A DNA stretch of 26,931 nt from an uncultured Oscillospiraceae bacterium (GCA_934567355.1 CAKTJC010000035.1:1-26931), one strand, 5' to 3'; shown: positions 6,670 through 15,731, numbered from the stretch's first letter. The notes: generated from the letters alone by a model not told the origin. Translations and numbers: made by a program.

Positions 6670-9600
6670 TTAGCCATTATCCTTTTCAGGATCGGGTGCT
6701 GGTTCCTCAACAGAAGGTGCAGGATCCGTCACGGTAGGGGACACTGGGGTTACAGGAGGATTTTCTTCATCCTTGCCGGGAACGGCAGGAGTCTGCTCCC
6801 CTTCACCGGGCTGAACAGGAGTCCCATTCTCCTTACCAGACTCCGCAGGATTGGTAGGTTCTGTGGGATCGGTAGAATCCACCGGGTCAACCGGGTCCGT
6901 CGGATCTACAGGATCAGTAGGATCAACGGGTTCCGTCGGATCTACTGAGTCGGTGGGATCAACAGGTTCCGTCGGGTCTGTAGGGTCAGCGGGATCCTCG
7001 GTGTCGACCTCTGCCCAGGTAGCAGTATAAGTAACGCTTGCAGTCAAGGTCTCGGCCACCTCAGGGGTCCAGCCCTCAAAGGTATAGCCTCCACGGACGG
7101 GATCGTCCCCGAAAGCAGGTGTTGTCAGGGTGCCGTTCTTCAGTGCGTTCTGCGCAATTTCAGCAGAGGAAGCAGGAAGCACAAAAGTCTTATCCACAAA
7201 CACGCTGCCATCTACACCATCGGTATAGGTGACTGTCCACTGCGGCAGTACCCAAATCGTCTTACCACTGTTCTTCTCGCTGTTGCTCCATTCGTCCTTA
7301 TAAACACTCCAGCCGGAGCCATCCTGTTTCAGGTCGGTCATGGATCCGGTGTACTTCATCCGGTAAGTGATCTCAGAACTGTTCTGCACCGGATCAAGGA
7401 TATAATTACCGGTGCTCTTTGCCCGCATAGAGGAGGAAATGTAAGCACCCAAGTTGCTGATGGTAACATCCACATAGAATCCGTTATCACGATCACCGTA
7501 GACACCACTCACGCTGTAAGTGCCATCAATAGCAGTGGTGGTTCTCTCCCAGTTTCCGAGATTTGTCCAATCCCGAATCCACAGATAAGTTCCAATGCTG
7601 CTGGGCGCTGCGGGGCTATCATAACAGGCTACATCCAGTACTGCAGGATTGCCGCTCGCTGCATACCACAGGCCGGTTACCGCGTTACCAGTAGCAGTAG
7701 AACCCTGGGCATCCGGGGCAAAATAGACATTGATTGTGGGATTGTTCGTCTCGTAATAATGGGTAATGCCGCCGAAATAGTTTTTCTTGACCTGCGAGAG
7801 ATCGATATGATTCATAGAAACAGACACATAGCTTTCCCAGCGTTTGGTCTCAGCATTCCACTTCACATTTTTGGAATTGGTGGAGAATGCAGTGCTGTCA
7901 GTCCAGGTGTGCTCCTCGTGGGTGGTACACTGGAACTTCAACAGCCCCTCAGAGATGTTGGTTCCAATCTTAGGCATGGTGGGCTTTGCGATAATCCTCG
8001 CCGTCAGAATCAAATCTCCGGTCATACCAGCAGGGATAGCGGTCAGCACGTTGCCTTCGCTATCCGCCCAGCCCAAGAAGCCATCCACAGCCAGGTCGGT
8101 CAAGGACAGGCCCTCAGCGGTATAGGTATCTGGGTTGGGATTCTCCACGCCCTCAGGCACACCGGCATAAGTAATGCCATAGGAAATCGCAGACCACTTG
8201 GCAGCATAGGTAACATCAGCCGTCACGACCTCAGCGACTTCAGGATCCCAACCTTCAAAAGTATAACCTTCACGCACAGGCGTACCTTCAAAGGCAGGGG
8301 TTGCATCGCCAGAGAGTACACGGTAGGTCTGGTCAGGGAACACTTCCGCATCTTCCACGCCATCAGTGTAAGTCACTTCGTACTTGTTGGTCACATACAG
8401 GATCTTGCTGAGTTTAGCTGTCTCACCGGACAGGTAAGAAGAGCCATCCACAGTCCAGCCGCTGCCGTCCTGTGCGTAGTTCGTCTTGCTGCCTGTATAT
8501 CTGAGCTTATAGGTGAAGTCCGTGGTGGTCTTCTCCGTATCAACCCAGTAAGCGGGCTCACTGGAATTTTTGCTGTTGAAGGCTGCCAGATAACTGCTGG
8601 GTTCAATGGTCAGTGTCACCCAGAAGTCGCCGTTGGCATCCTTCGTCACGGGGCTCATGGTGTAGCTGCCAGCAGTCAGGTACTTGAAGTAAGTGGGGAT
8701 ATTGTGGCTGGTTGCCGTATTGCCAATAGGCTCATCCACACTGAGCACACGGATGGCAGTGGTGGTCTGCTGGCTTCTGGGGGTCAGCATGGTCAGCAAA
8801 GGAGCCGCAGGCTCGGTTGCGCACCAGACATTGACAAGCTGTTCGCCATCGGGCACCCACAGGCCGGTGGTTGCAGTGCCGGAAGCATTCAGGCCGGAGG
8901 CATTGGCATCCCAAACCAGGTGGATGGTTGCAGTCCGCACAGTATTGCCAGCATCATCAGTATGATAGTGCTTCATACCCCAGACCTTTTCAGGAGCCTT
9001 GACGCCCGTGCTGAGCAGAGTCTGCACGTTGGTGATGTTTGCCGTTGCGGTAAAGACGCCGCGGGCTGCATCATAGGCCATGTCACCGTTGTACTTGACA
9101 TAGCTACCAAACCAGTTAAAGGTCTGGTCGGCATGGCTGTCATCTGCGGTGCAGTGGAACTTGAACAGCTCCTTCTGGCTGTTAGACCCAGAAGGAACAG
9201 CAGGGGTCTGAATCCATTTAGCGGTATAGGTGGCATTGGCAATCAGATCCTCGCTGAACTCAGGTTCCCAACCTTGGAAAGTGTAACCTGTGCGTGTGGG
9301 GTCGTCGCCGAAGGACGGAGTTGCAATGCTGCCGGTCTTCAGAATATCCTGCGCTACATCGTTGGAAGTTTCAGGATAAACAATGACCTTATCGGTAAAT
9401 GCTTCGCCGTCCACACCATCGGTATAGGTGGTCGTCCACTGCGGTAGCAGGTAGATAATCTTACCGTTGTTCTTCTCGGTAGCCGTCCATTCGCCGGTGT
9501 AGATAGTCCAGCCGGAACCGTCCTGCTTTAGGTCGGTCGAAGAACCGGTGTACTTCATCCGGTATGTAATGGTCGTACCGTTCTGGACAGGGTCAATGAC

Positions 9601-12480
9601 GTAAGTACCGGTAGTCTTGGCCGCCATCTTGCTGGAAATATAGGCACTCAAATCGTTGATGGTCACATCCACGAAGAAGCCGCTGGTGCGGTCGCCGTAG
9701 ACGCTGCCAACAGTATAGGTGCCGTCAATCAGCTTGGTGATTCTCTCCCAATTGGCCAGTTTTGTCCAATCCCGGACCCAAAGCTTCGTGGTCACAGTCT
9801 TGGGAGCTGCGGGTACATCATAACACTCTACATCCAGCACCACAGGGTTGCCGCTTACTGCATACCACAGGCCAGTAACGGGTTTGCCGGTCGCAGTCGT
9901 GCCCTGAGCATCAGGCGAAAAGTAGACATCGACCTTGGGGCTGCTTGTCTCGTAATAATGGGTAATGCCACCGAAATAATTCCTCTTGACCTGGGTTAAG
10001 TTAATATTAGCCATTTTAACGTAAACATAACTTTCCCAGCGATGTGTCTCGGGATTCCACTTTACGTTCTTAGAGTTGGTGGAGAATGCAGTGCTGTCTG
10101 TCCAGGTGTGCTCCTCATGGGTGGTGCACTGGAACTTCAGCAGCCCCTCCACAACATTGGTGCCAATCTTAGGCATAGTGGGCTTTGCGACAATATTCGC
10201 TGTCAACACCCGGTCACCGGTACTGCCTGCGGGGATGGAGGTGATTGTATTGCCACCTTCATCCAGCCAACCCAGGAAACCATCGGCGTCCAGTCCTTTC
10301 AGCACCACTTCATCAGCAACGGTGTAGGTGGTGGGGTTGGGATTCTCCACACCAGTGGGAACGCCTTCATAGGTGATGGTGTAAATTTGATTCCAAATTG
10401 CAGTGTAAGTAGCATTATCCGTCATCTCAGCTGCAATCTCGGGATTCCAGCCTGCAAAGACATAGCCCTCACGAACAGGATCATCGCCAAAAGCAGGCGT
10501 TGCAATGCTGCCGGTCTTCAGAATATCCTGCGCTACATCGTTGGAAGTTTCAGGATAAACGATGACCTTATCGGCAAACACTTCGCCATCCAAACCATCG
10601 GTATAGGTGGTCGTCCACTGGGGCAGAACATAGATGGTCTTTCCGTTGTTCTTCTCGGTGCCCGTCCACTCGTCGGTGTAAATCGACCAGCCGGAGCCAT
10701 CCTGCTTCAGGTCAGTCGAAGAACCGGTATACTTCATCCGATAGGTAATGGTCGCACCGTTCTGGACGGGATCGACAATGTAAGTACCGGTGGTCTTGGC
10801 TGCCATCTTGGCAGAGATGTACGCACTCAAATCATTGATGGTCACATCTACAAAGAAGCCGTCAGTGCGGTCACCGTAGACACTGCTCACGGTATAGGTG
10901 CCATCAATCAGCTTGGTAGTTCTCTCCCAATTGGCCAGCTTCGTCCAATCACGGATCCACAGCTTGGTGGTCACAGTCTTGGGGGCGGCAGGCACATCAT
11001 AGCACTCCACATCCAGCACCACGGGATTACCATCCACAGCAAACCACATGCCGGTAACAGGGCTGCCTAATGAGGTAGTACCCTGCGCATTGGGGTCAAA
11101 GTAAACATTGACTGCAGGGTTGTTCTTCTCGTAATAATGGGTGATGCCGCCGAAAAAGTTTTTCTTGATCTGCGTCAGATTGATCTGATTCAGAGAAACC
11201 GACACATGGCTCTCCCACCGCTTGGTCTCAGCATTCCACTTCACATCTCTGGCGTTGGTGGAGAACGCGCTGCTATTCGTCCAGCTGTGCTCTTCATGGG
11301 TGGTACACTGAATCTTCAGCAGATTCTCAGACACGTTGGTACCAATCCTGGGCTGAACAGGCTTTTCAATAATCTTCGCCGTCAGCACCCGGTCGCCGGT
11401 GCTGTCTGCAGGGATGGATGTAATCTCCTGGCCATTTTCATCCAGCCAGCACACGAAGCCATCAACACCCAGATCATTCAGAACCACTTCATCCTGGATG
11501 GTGTAGGTAGAAGGATTGGGGTTCTCTACGCCTTCGGGAATTCCTTCATAGGTGATGGTATAAGTCGCAATATCCCAAATGGCAGTGTAGGTCACATCCT
11601 TTTCCACGTACTGGGTACGCTCAGGGTTCCAGCCTGCAAAAATATAGCCGCGACGTACAGATGCAGGATCGAGACTGTCGATCTTGCTTCCGGGCGTCCA
11701 GGAATGGGGTGCCACATAGTAGACTTCGCTTCCAAAGGCCTCTCCGTTCAGGCCGTCCTCGTAAACAATGGTCAGATACTCCGGGGTCACAAAGTGCAGC
11801 ACCACGTGGGTCAGGGTATAGTCCTCATCCTCGGGGATCAAGGTATACTCTGTCTTCAGCTTGACCAGAGAGGCAGCACGGTGTGCCGACCGCCGAACTT
11901 TCGTCACTGCCTCAGCGACCTTAGAGGCCTTAAAGGTAACTCTGGCACGTACAATGTCCTCGTCGTCTTTGTAAACGACCACATCAAACTTCACCTTATC
12001 CAGGTCAAGCTCGGTCTCGCCGTGGTTGCACCAGCCCTTGACGTCGATCAGTTCTGCAAGCTCCTCGTTGGTGGGAGCGGTCAGTTCATCATCATTTTCG
12101 GGCAGCGCATGCTCCTCATCGCGCTTTTGATTGGGATCCTCAATTGCCAGAGGGTATTCCCTATCCAGCTTCCAAACAGTCTCCTCGTCCTCGGTCACCT
12201 GGAAGAGGTTGACCGTTGCGGTGTAGACCATATTGGGGTTCAGATCCTCACAGGGTTCTGCCAATACAATGTACTTGTTGGAATATTCCTTAATTTCAGG
12301 TTCCTCCAGCGGCACGAACTCGGAAATAACATCCTTTTCGTCCGAAGGAAGCTCTGTCAGCAGGTGCTCTTCAAACCACTGATCATCCGGCTTCTGTTCC
12401 TCCGCAAAGACGGAAAAGACACATCCAAAGACGACCAACAGCATTAGGCCACTTGCCAACACTCTTTTGAAATGATGCAT
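6670..12480 (-). CDS. Giant secreted repeat protein with InlB-type B-repeats (1936 aa)
   Basis: The start at 12478-12480 has GAAAGGAG 9 bases upstream and begins a clear signal peptide (MHHFKRVLASGLMLLVVFGC..., cleavage likely after FSVFA). The frame is open upstream to 12768 without initiation signals. After an acidic N-terminal region (~300 residues), five InlB/Listeria-Bacteroides-type repeats (pattern YTDGxxGxVF...GYxFxGWxPE...TYTAIW) alternate with four ~240-residue modules and three short ITYEGxPxGVENPNP segments. Modules 1, 2 and 4 begin with CTTHEEH and carry a second Cys in a CYDxPAAP motif (CYDSPAAP in module 4); module 3 is divergent (CTADDSH). The protein ends in a Pro-Thr/Pro-Val-Asp tail and DPEKDNG, with no LPxTG, membrane helix, SLH or other anchor visible. 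Likely a surface or released adhesin-like protein (inference from InlB repeats); ligand unknown. It is monocistronic with a ~120-nt leader. Confidence 0.85.
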   Translation of the reverse strand: MHHFKRVLASGLMLLVVFGCVFSVFAEEQKPDDQWFEEHLLTELPSDEKDVISEFVPLEEPEIKEYSNKYIVLAEPCEDLNPNMVYTATVNLFQVTEDEETVWKLDREYPLAIEDPNQKRDEEHALPENDDELTAPTNEELAELIDVKGWCNHGETELDLDKVKFDVVVYKDDEDIVRARVTFKASKVAEAVTKVRRSAHRAASLVKLKTEYTLIPEDEDYTLTHVVLHFVTPEYLTIVYEDGLNGEAFGSEVYYVAPHSWTPGSKIDSLDPASVRRGYIFAGWNPERTQYVEKDVTYTAIWDIATYTITYEGIPEGVENPNPSTYTIQDEVVLNDLGVDGFVCWLDENGQEITSIPADSTGDRVLTAKIIEKPVQPRIGTNVSENLLKIQCTTHEEHSWTNSSAFSTNARDVKWNAETKRWESHVSVSLNQINLTQIKKNFFGGITHYYEKNNPAVNVYFDPNAQGTTSLGSPVTGMWFAVDGNPVVLDVECYDVPAAPKTVTTKLWIRDWTKLANWERTTKLIDGTYTVSSVYGDRTDGFFVDVTINDLSAYISAKMAAKTTGTYIVDPVQNGATITYRMKYTGSSTDLKQDGSGWSIYTDEWTGTEKNNGKTIYVLPQWTTTYTDGLDGEVFADKVIVYPETSNDVAQDILKTGSIATPAFGDDPVREGYVFAGWNPEIAAEMTDNATYTAIWNQIYTITYEGVPTGVENPNPTTYTVADEVVLKGLDADGFLGWLDEGGNTITSIPAGSTGDRVLTANIVAKPTMPKIGTNVVEGLLKFQCTTHEEHTWTDSTAFSTNSKNVKWNPETHRWESYVYVKMANINLTQVKRNYFGGITHYYETSSPKVDVYFSPDAQGTTATGKPVTGLWYAVSGNPVVLDVECYDVPAAPKTVTTKLWVRDWTKLANWERITKLIDGTYTVGSVYGDRTSGFFVDVTINDLSAYISSKMAAKTTGTYVIDPVQNGTTITYRMKYTGSSTDLKQDGSGWTIYTGEWTATEKNNGKIIYLLPQWTTTYTDGVDGEAFTDKVIVYPETSNDVAQDILKTGSIATPSFGDDPTRTGYTFQGWEPEFSEDLIANATYTAKWIQTPAVPSGSNSQKELFKFHCTADDSHADQTFNWFGSYVKYNGDMAYDAARGVFTATANITNVQTLLSTGVKAPEKVWGMKHYHTDDAGNTVRTATIHLVWDANASGLNASGTATTGLWVPDGEQLVNVWCATEPAAPLLTMLTPRSQQTTTAIRVLSVDEPIGNTATSHNIPTYFKYLTAGSYTMSPVTKDANGDFWVTLTIEPSSYLAAFNSKNSSEPAYWVDTEKTTTDFTYKLRYTGSKTNYAQDGSGWTVDGSSYLSGETAKLSKILYVTNKYEVTYTDGVEDAEVFPDQTYRVLSGDATPAFEGTPVREGYTFEGWDPEVAEVVTADVTYAAKWSAISYGITYAGVPEGVENPNPDTYTAEGLSLTDLAVDGFLGWADSEGNVLTAIPAGMTGDLILTARIIAKPTMPKIGTNISEGLLKFQCTTHEEHTWTDSTAFSTNSKNVKWNAETKRWESYVSVSMNHIDLSQVKKNYFGGITHYYETNNPTINVYFAPDAQGSTATGNAVTGLWYAASGNPAVLDVACYDSPAAPSSIGTYLWIRDWTNLGNWERTTTAIDGTYSVSGVYGDRDNGFYVDVTISNLGAYISSSMRAKSTGNYILDPVQNSSEITYRMKYTGSMTDLKQDGSGWSVYKDEWSNSEKNSGKTIWVLPQWTVTYTDGVDGSVFVDKTFVLPASSAEIAQNALKNGTLTTPAFGDDPVRGGYTFEGWTPEVAETLTASVTYTATWAEVDTEDPADPTDPTEPVDPTDSVDPTEPVDPTDPVDPTDPVDPVDSTDPTEPTNPAESGKENGTPVQPGEGEQTPAVPGKDEENPPVTPVSPTVTDPAPSVEEPAPDPEKDNG
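6835..7010 (-). repeat. Pro-Thr-Asp/Val-Asp tail repeats
   Basis: The coding strand repeats short units translating as DPTEPVDPTD and variants about ten times, just after the fifth InlB-type repeat and before the charged, proline-rich C-terminus. Such tails usually act as cell-wall-spanning spacers. Here no sorting signal follows. The repeats are prone to length change by slippage. Confidence 0.75.
9321..9381 (-). repeat. 61-bp exact repeat, copy A
   Basis: This 61-base stretch is identical to 10500-10560, including all third codon positions. It encodes part of the InlB-type repeat (TSNDVAQDILKTGSIAT). Such identity between paralogous modules points to recent duplication or gene conversion. 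Confidence 0.85.
10500..10560 (-). repeat. 61-bp exact repeat, copy B
   Basis: Identical to 9321-9381, 1179 bp away. Recombination between the two copies would delete or duplicate one module in frame (1179 is divisible by 3), a direct route to length variation of the surface protein. Confidence 0.85.
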
Positions 12481-12603
12481 ATCACCATTCTCCTTTCTGT
12501 GCGCATCCCCAGGAAACGTCCGCCCACCGCGGGCATAACGCCGCCACAGGAATACAGGTTGCCACCATTGTAACGATTTGAGCACATTCTGTAAAGCATA
12601 CAA

Positions 12604-12632
12604 ATTATACAAAATCTTTTTTTGTATTTTTA
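12604..12632 (-). promoter_or_regulatory. Candidate promoter of the surface protein gene
   Basis: A perfect TATAAT on the minus strand (12604-12609) lies in a very AT-rich block, giving a leader of about 115 nucleotides. The -35 position (12627-12632, TAAAAA) is poor, so an activator or another sigma factor may be needed, or the true promoter lies elsewhere. Confidence 0.35.
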
Positions 12633-12699
12633 TTCTAAAATGTGTGAAATTACCCATTAAGACACACAAGGTTATCATGGGACGTGAGGTCAAAAAGTT

Positions 12700-12720
12700 T
12701 TTCTGCAGTAAATGCAGAAA
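12700..12720. repeat. Hairpin TTTCTGCA/TGCAGAAA
   Basis: An 8-bp perfect inverted repeat with a 5-base loop, followed on the minus strand by AACTTTTTG. It could terminate read-through arriving from the upstream MFS gene, or be an operator of the surface protein gene. Confidence 0.4.
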
Positions 12721-12820
12721 CATCCAGAGCATATCACAAAAATAAAAACTTACATTCATACTTGACATGGTTACGTCAACACTGCAACCTCAAAAAAGAC
12801 AATGTGATTTACAAATGAAA

Positions 12821-12920
12821 AGCTCGCAGCAGCTGGATATTTTGCAATCCAAAACTACTGCGAGTTTCTGTATTTATGTGGTTGAACCGTCATACGCTGA
12901 ACGGTGTGCATGATTGTGCG
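12821..12920 (+). repeat. Two-hairpin repeat, copy 2
   Basis: Homologous to 6531-6630 in the same orientation. Hairpin 1 pairs CTCGCAG (12823-12829) with CTGCGAG (12858-12864). Hairpin 2 pairs TCATACGC (12890-12897) with GTGCATGA (12906-12913), with one mismatch, around a loop containing GAAC. Compared with copy 1, several stem positions changed on both sides so that pairing is kept (C-G to T-A, G-C to A-T, T-A to C-G). On the minus strand hairpin 1 is followed by CTTTTCATTT and may terminate the MFS transcript. Confidence 0.7.
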
Positions 12921-12970
12921 AGGGAGCAGCTGTGGAAGATTCCTTGCTTGATCGCAAATTGCTATGAGAG

Positions 12971-14173
12971 TTAACTTTTCGTTGGCAATTGCTCCGCAGA
13001 TGTCTTCCCATTCACCCGATAAAGAATCAAAAAATACCCCTCTGCGATCACCATCAGTATGGCACATATCAAAAACAGTATCCGGTAACCTGGCAGGCCA
13101 CTTTGGTATTCCAGAAGGATTCCGCCCAAGATAGGTCCAATACCCTGGCCGACATCTCCTCCCAAGCTGTAGGTACTTGTGGCAACGCCCCGGTGCTCTT
13201 TGCCGGCAGTGCGGATGCACTCCGCCTGAAGTGAAGGATGCGCCGCTCCCTGCCCCAAGGCACGCACTACTGCCGATAACATAATTATCTCTACCGATTT
13301 GCCGGCCGCAAGGATCAACATGGAAACTGCTGTCAGCGCAATACCTGGAATAACAGTAAATGCGATTCCCTTTTTATCCATTACCTTTCCAAGCACAGGA
13401 CGAATAACAAAGAGCAGTAACGCATAAGTTGTAAAATACGCACTGATACCACCAACACCCAGTGCAGAACTAAACAACACAATATAGGTGGAAATAATGC
13501 CGTTCATAAAGGAGAAGCAAGCCCCAAGCACCGTATAGGGCAAAGCTTTTCTATAGAAGATATCCCCAAATCGAATTGAACGGGCGGCAATATGTACTGG
13601 CTCTGTCTCCGGAAGGTGGCACAGAAGCAACAGCATCAGCGCCACAATGAGCATTCCCCCAGCGCAGAGAAATGTTGCCTGCATTCCAACGGCATCACGC
13701 AGGAAAATCCCGACACCGGGAGCAACAGCAGAACTGAATACTACCGCCAGTCCAAAATATCCAAGCCCCTCTGCTGTCCGCTCTTCAGGAATAAACGAGG
13801 CTGCATAGCTCACCGTCACTGTTGCAGAAATTGCGAAGCCAATGCCATTCAAAATGCGGAACACTGCAATTAAGCCTGTACTTTTGGCAAAAGCAAATCC
13901 AAACAATCCGACTGCCTGAAGAATGCAGCTAATGCAGATCAATTTCACGTTGTAGAATCGGTCTGCCAATACGCCGCAAAGAGGTCTGCATACCAGCGAA
14001 GTAATGGAGAACATTCCAACAATTACCCCTGCCATAGAGATAGAGATACCAATTTTCACCAAGTATTCAGACAGAATAGATGCAATAGTATAAAAGGAGA
14101 AAGAAATTAAAACATTTACCAGGAATAGACACAGAAAATTCGAACTCCAGAGGGATCTTTTCTTCGCAGACAT
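12971..14173 (-). CDS. MFS transporter
   Basis: A 400-residue major facilitator superfamily protein with about 12 membrane segments. A GVLADRFYNVKLI loop between segments 2 and 3 is the family's motif A, and LGKVMDKKG in the second half is its echo. Segments such as VTVSYAASFIPEERTAEGLGYFG resemble drug:H+ antiporter-type and sugar-efflux carriers, so export of a small molecule is likely but the substrate is open. The start at 14171-14173 begins MSAKKRSLW; an upstream in-frame start at 14230 would overlap the esterase gene. It follows the carboxylesterase by 16 bp and is surely co-transcribed with it, suggesting efflux of the product or entry of the ester. Hairpin 1 of the repeat at 12821-12920 is the likely terminator. 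Confidence 0.85.
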   Translation of the reverse strand: MSAKKRSLWSSNFLCLFLVNVLISFSFYTIASILSEYLVKIGISISMAGVIVGMFSITSLVCRPLCGVLADRFYNVKLICISCILQAVGLFGFAFAKSTGLIAVFRILNGIGFAISATVTVSYAASFIPEERTAEGLGYFGLAVVFSSAVAPGVGIFLRDAVGMQATFLCAGGMLIVALMLLLLCHLPETEPVHIAARSIRFGDIFYRKALPYTVLGACFSFMNGIISTYIVLFSSALGVGGISAYFTTYALLLFVIRPVLGKVMDKKGIAFTVIPGIALTAVSMLILAAGKSVEIIMLSAVVRALGQGAAHPSLQAECIRTAGKEHRGVATSTYSLGGDVGQGIGPILGGILLEYQSGLPGYRILFLICAILMVIAEGYFLILYRVNGKTSAEQLPTKS

Positions 14174-14189
14174 AAAGCACCAACTCTCT

Positions 14190-15731
14190 TTAGCCCTTTG
14201 TCCGAACCAGGAATGGAGGCAGTTTTGCATACTGCTTTACAAGCGTCGTCAGGTCACTATCAAAATCCTGCTCCATCCGAGTTTTTTTGCTAAAGACCAT
14301 ACATTCCATTTTATCGCCATGGAACCGTTCCCAATGTGGAATGTCATCACAGTCTGGTACCCCATGCTTTGCAAAGGCTGTCCAGGCACCGGATACAGCA
14401 TTTTGAAGTTCTTCCCGTCCTTCGCCTCCGGCCAGGACTCCCAGATATTGACTATTGCGGAATACAAATGGCAGTTCCTGACAGTGACCGCTGATTTCAC
14501 CGCCCATAAAAGGGGAAACGTAGTAAAAAAGGTAATTATAACAAGGCGTATCAGTGAAAGAAGAGCGACATTTCAGGAAATTTTGTCCTGGAAGACGGCA
14601 CACCACATCCACGTGGGCGCAGTAATACTCCGGAAGCTCAGGATATGCCCTGCGGAACGCCTCCAACAGCTGCGGCACATGCTCAGCACCGTATCGCTGC
14701 TCCAACACCGCAAAGAGTTGCGCATCACTCATCTCATCCTTATACGCCCACAGTTTCTGCGCTTCAAACTCCGCAAAAACAGAACCAACGATCACTGGAA
14801 TATTACGCGTTTCCGGCCGAAAGCCTACTACATCCCATGAGCCTTCATATTCACCCACCCCTGGCACTGGTGCCCAGTCGACGCGACGTTGTTTCTTGAT
14901 TTCATCCACTGCGGCATTAATAACTTCGTAGGGCAGATCTTCCAGTTCCCGAACCGTCACGTCCAATTTCTCTAGAATTTCTGCTGCTGTATTCTTTGCT
15001 GCTTCTTTCGTGACCAAAGGTCCCAAGTCCAACACGCCACTTTGAATAATCGCCTTGTGGTACAACCCATCTGCCGATGGCATCTGCATCAGTGCTTGGA
15101 TTTTTCCTCCACCGCCAGACTGGCCAAAAAGCGTCACATTGTCCGGGTCTCCACCGAAGGCTGCGATATTTTCATGTACCCATCTCAGTGCCATCACCAA
15201 ATCCAGCATGCCCGCAATGCCAGACTGTGCGTATTCCTCTCCATAGTCTGACAAGTCGAGATAACCCAACAGATTCAGCCGATGGTTCACTGACACCACT
15301 ACAACGTCCTCGTCTTTTGCAAGATTTGTGCCGTCATAGGCGTACATTTCGATGGAACTTCCATCGTTAAAGCCGCCACCATGAATCCAGAACATCACAG
15401 GCTTACGTCTCTCTGGATCAAGTTTCGAGGTCCAGACATTCAAATTTTGGCAATCATCTCCACTGTGCCAATAACGGTGCGGATTCATGGTATCCCCTTC
15501 AGAACGTCCTATGGCCGGAATATGGGATACATGACCATAGTCCTGCGCATTGTGAATCCCATTCCATTCCTGCACTGGCTGCGGAGCGTGAAATCGCCGG
15601 GCTACTGCATAAGGGACACCGCGGAATGTAAAAACGCCGTTCTGCACAAACCCCCGCAGTTTTCCCTGCTTCGTTTGAACAATGGGATAGTCAGGCAAAC
15701 AGATATAAGACGAAATTGTTGCAATATTCAT
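14190..15731 (-). CDS. Type B carboxylesterase (alpha/beta hydrolase), full length
   Basis: A 513-residue carboxylesterase type B family enzyme. Landmarks: TFRGVPYA (35-42), GDDCQNLNVW (91-100), oxyanion-hole WIHGGGF (115-121), nucleophile elbow LFGQSGGGGK with Ser205, probable acid Glu321 in GSVFAEFEAQ, and His416 in EISGHCQELPFVF. All three catalytic residues are in the expected order and spacing. No signal peptide is present, so hydrolysis is cytoplasmic. GGGAGG (15738-15743) precedes the ATG. It lies between a TetR gene (103-bp gap with a strong hairpin) and an MFS gene (16-bp gap). It is clearly different from the short esterase at 4270-5556. The substrate is unknown; an ester brought in by the upstream ABC transporter is a reasonable guess. 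Confidence 0.9.
   Translation of the reverse strand: MNIATISSYICLPDYPIVQTKQGKLRGFVQNGVFTFRGVPYAVARRFHAPQPVQEWNGIHNAQDYGHVSHIPAIGRSEGDTMNPHRYWHSGDDCQNLNVWTSKLDPERRKPVMFWIHGGGFNDGSSIEMYAYDGTNLAKDEDVVVVSVNHRLNLLGYLDLSDYGEEYAQSGIAGMLDLVMALRWVHENIAAFGGDPDNVTLFGQSGGGGKIQALMQMPSADGLYHKAIIQSGVLDLGPLVTKEAAKNTAAEILEKLDVTVRELEDLPYEVINAAVDEIKKQRRVDWAPVPGVGEYEGSWDVVGFRPETRNIPVIVGSVFAEFEAQKLWAYKDEMSDAQLFAVLEQRYGAEHVPQLLEAFRRAYPELPEYYCAHVDVVCRLPGQNFLKCRSSFTDTPCYNYLFYYVSPFMGGEISGHCQELPFVFRNSQYLGVLAGGEGREELQNAVSGAWTAFAKHGVPDCDDIPHWERFHGDKMECMVFSKKTRMEQDFDSDLTTLVKQYAKLPPFLVRTKG

Larger units (their letters stand above)
7255..11345 (-). repeat. Four tandem ~0.75-kb coding modules
   Basis: Approximate module spans on the minus strand: 11345-10625, 10170-9445, 9190-8395 (divergent) and 7975-7255, each separated by InlB-type and VENPNP segments. 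Modules 1, 2 and 4 share long blocks of protein identity, for example RDWTKLANWERTTKLIDGTY, and TYRMKYTGSSTDLKQDGSGW in modules 1 and 2. Each module looks like two sub-domains, one from C-TTHEEH to CYD and one from the RDWT/YGDR segment to DGSGW. Confidence 0.8.
12481..12970. other. Leader and intergenic region upstream of the surface protein
   Basis: No gene is supported in these 490 bp. The stretch holds the leader of the giant gene, an AT-rich block with a likely -10 box (12604-12609), a hairpin TTTCTGCA/TGCAGAAA (12700-12720) and copy 2 of the two-hairpin repeat (12821-12920). The minus-strand frame stays open from 12480 to 12768 by chance; its translation (MSSMNVSFYFCDMLW...) has no start signal. 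Confidence 0.6.

Noticed and set aside
7759..9447. Long plus-strand ORF (562 codons) and similar ones at 10042-11070 and 11137-12447
   Set aside because: They are antisense to the repeat protein, lack ribosome binding sites and owe their openness to the repeated codon pattern of the real gene.
6670..12480. CRISPR array or tandem satellite
   Set aside because: The repeats are long, degenerate, in frame and translated; there is no alternation of short identical repeats with unique spacers here or elsewhere.
12481..12768. Extension of the giant protein to an upstream ATG at 12768
   Set aside because: The added residues contain no signal peptide or start signal, while ATG 12480 has GAAAGGAG and begins a clear signal peptide.
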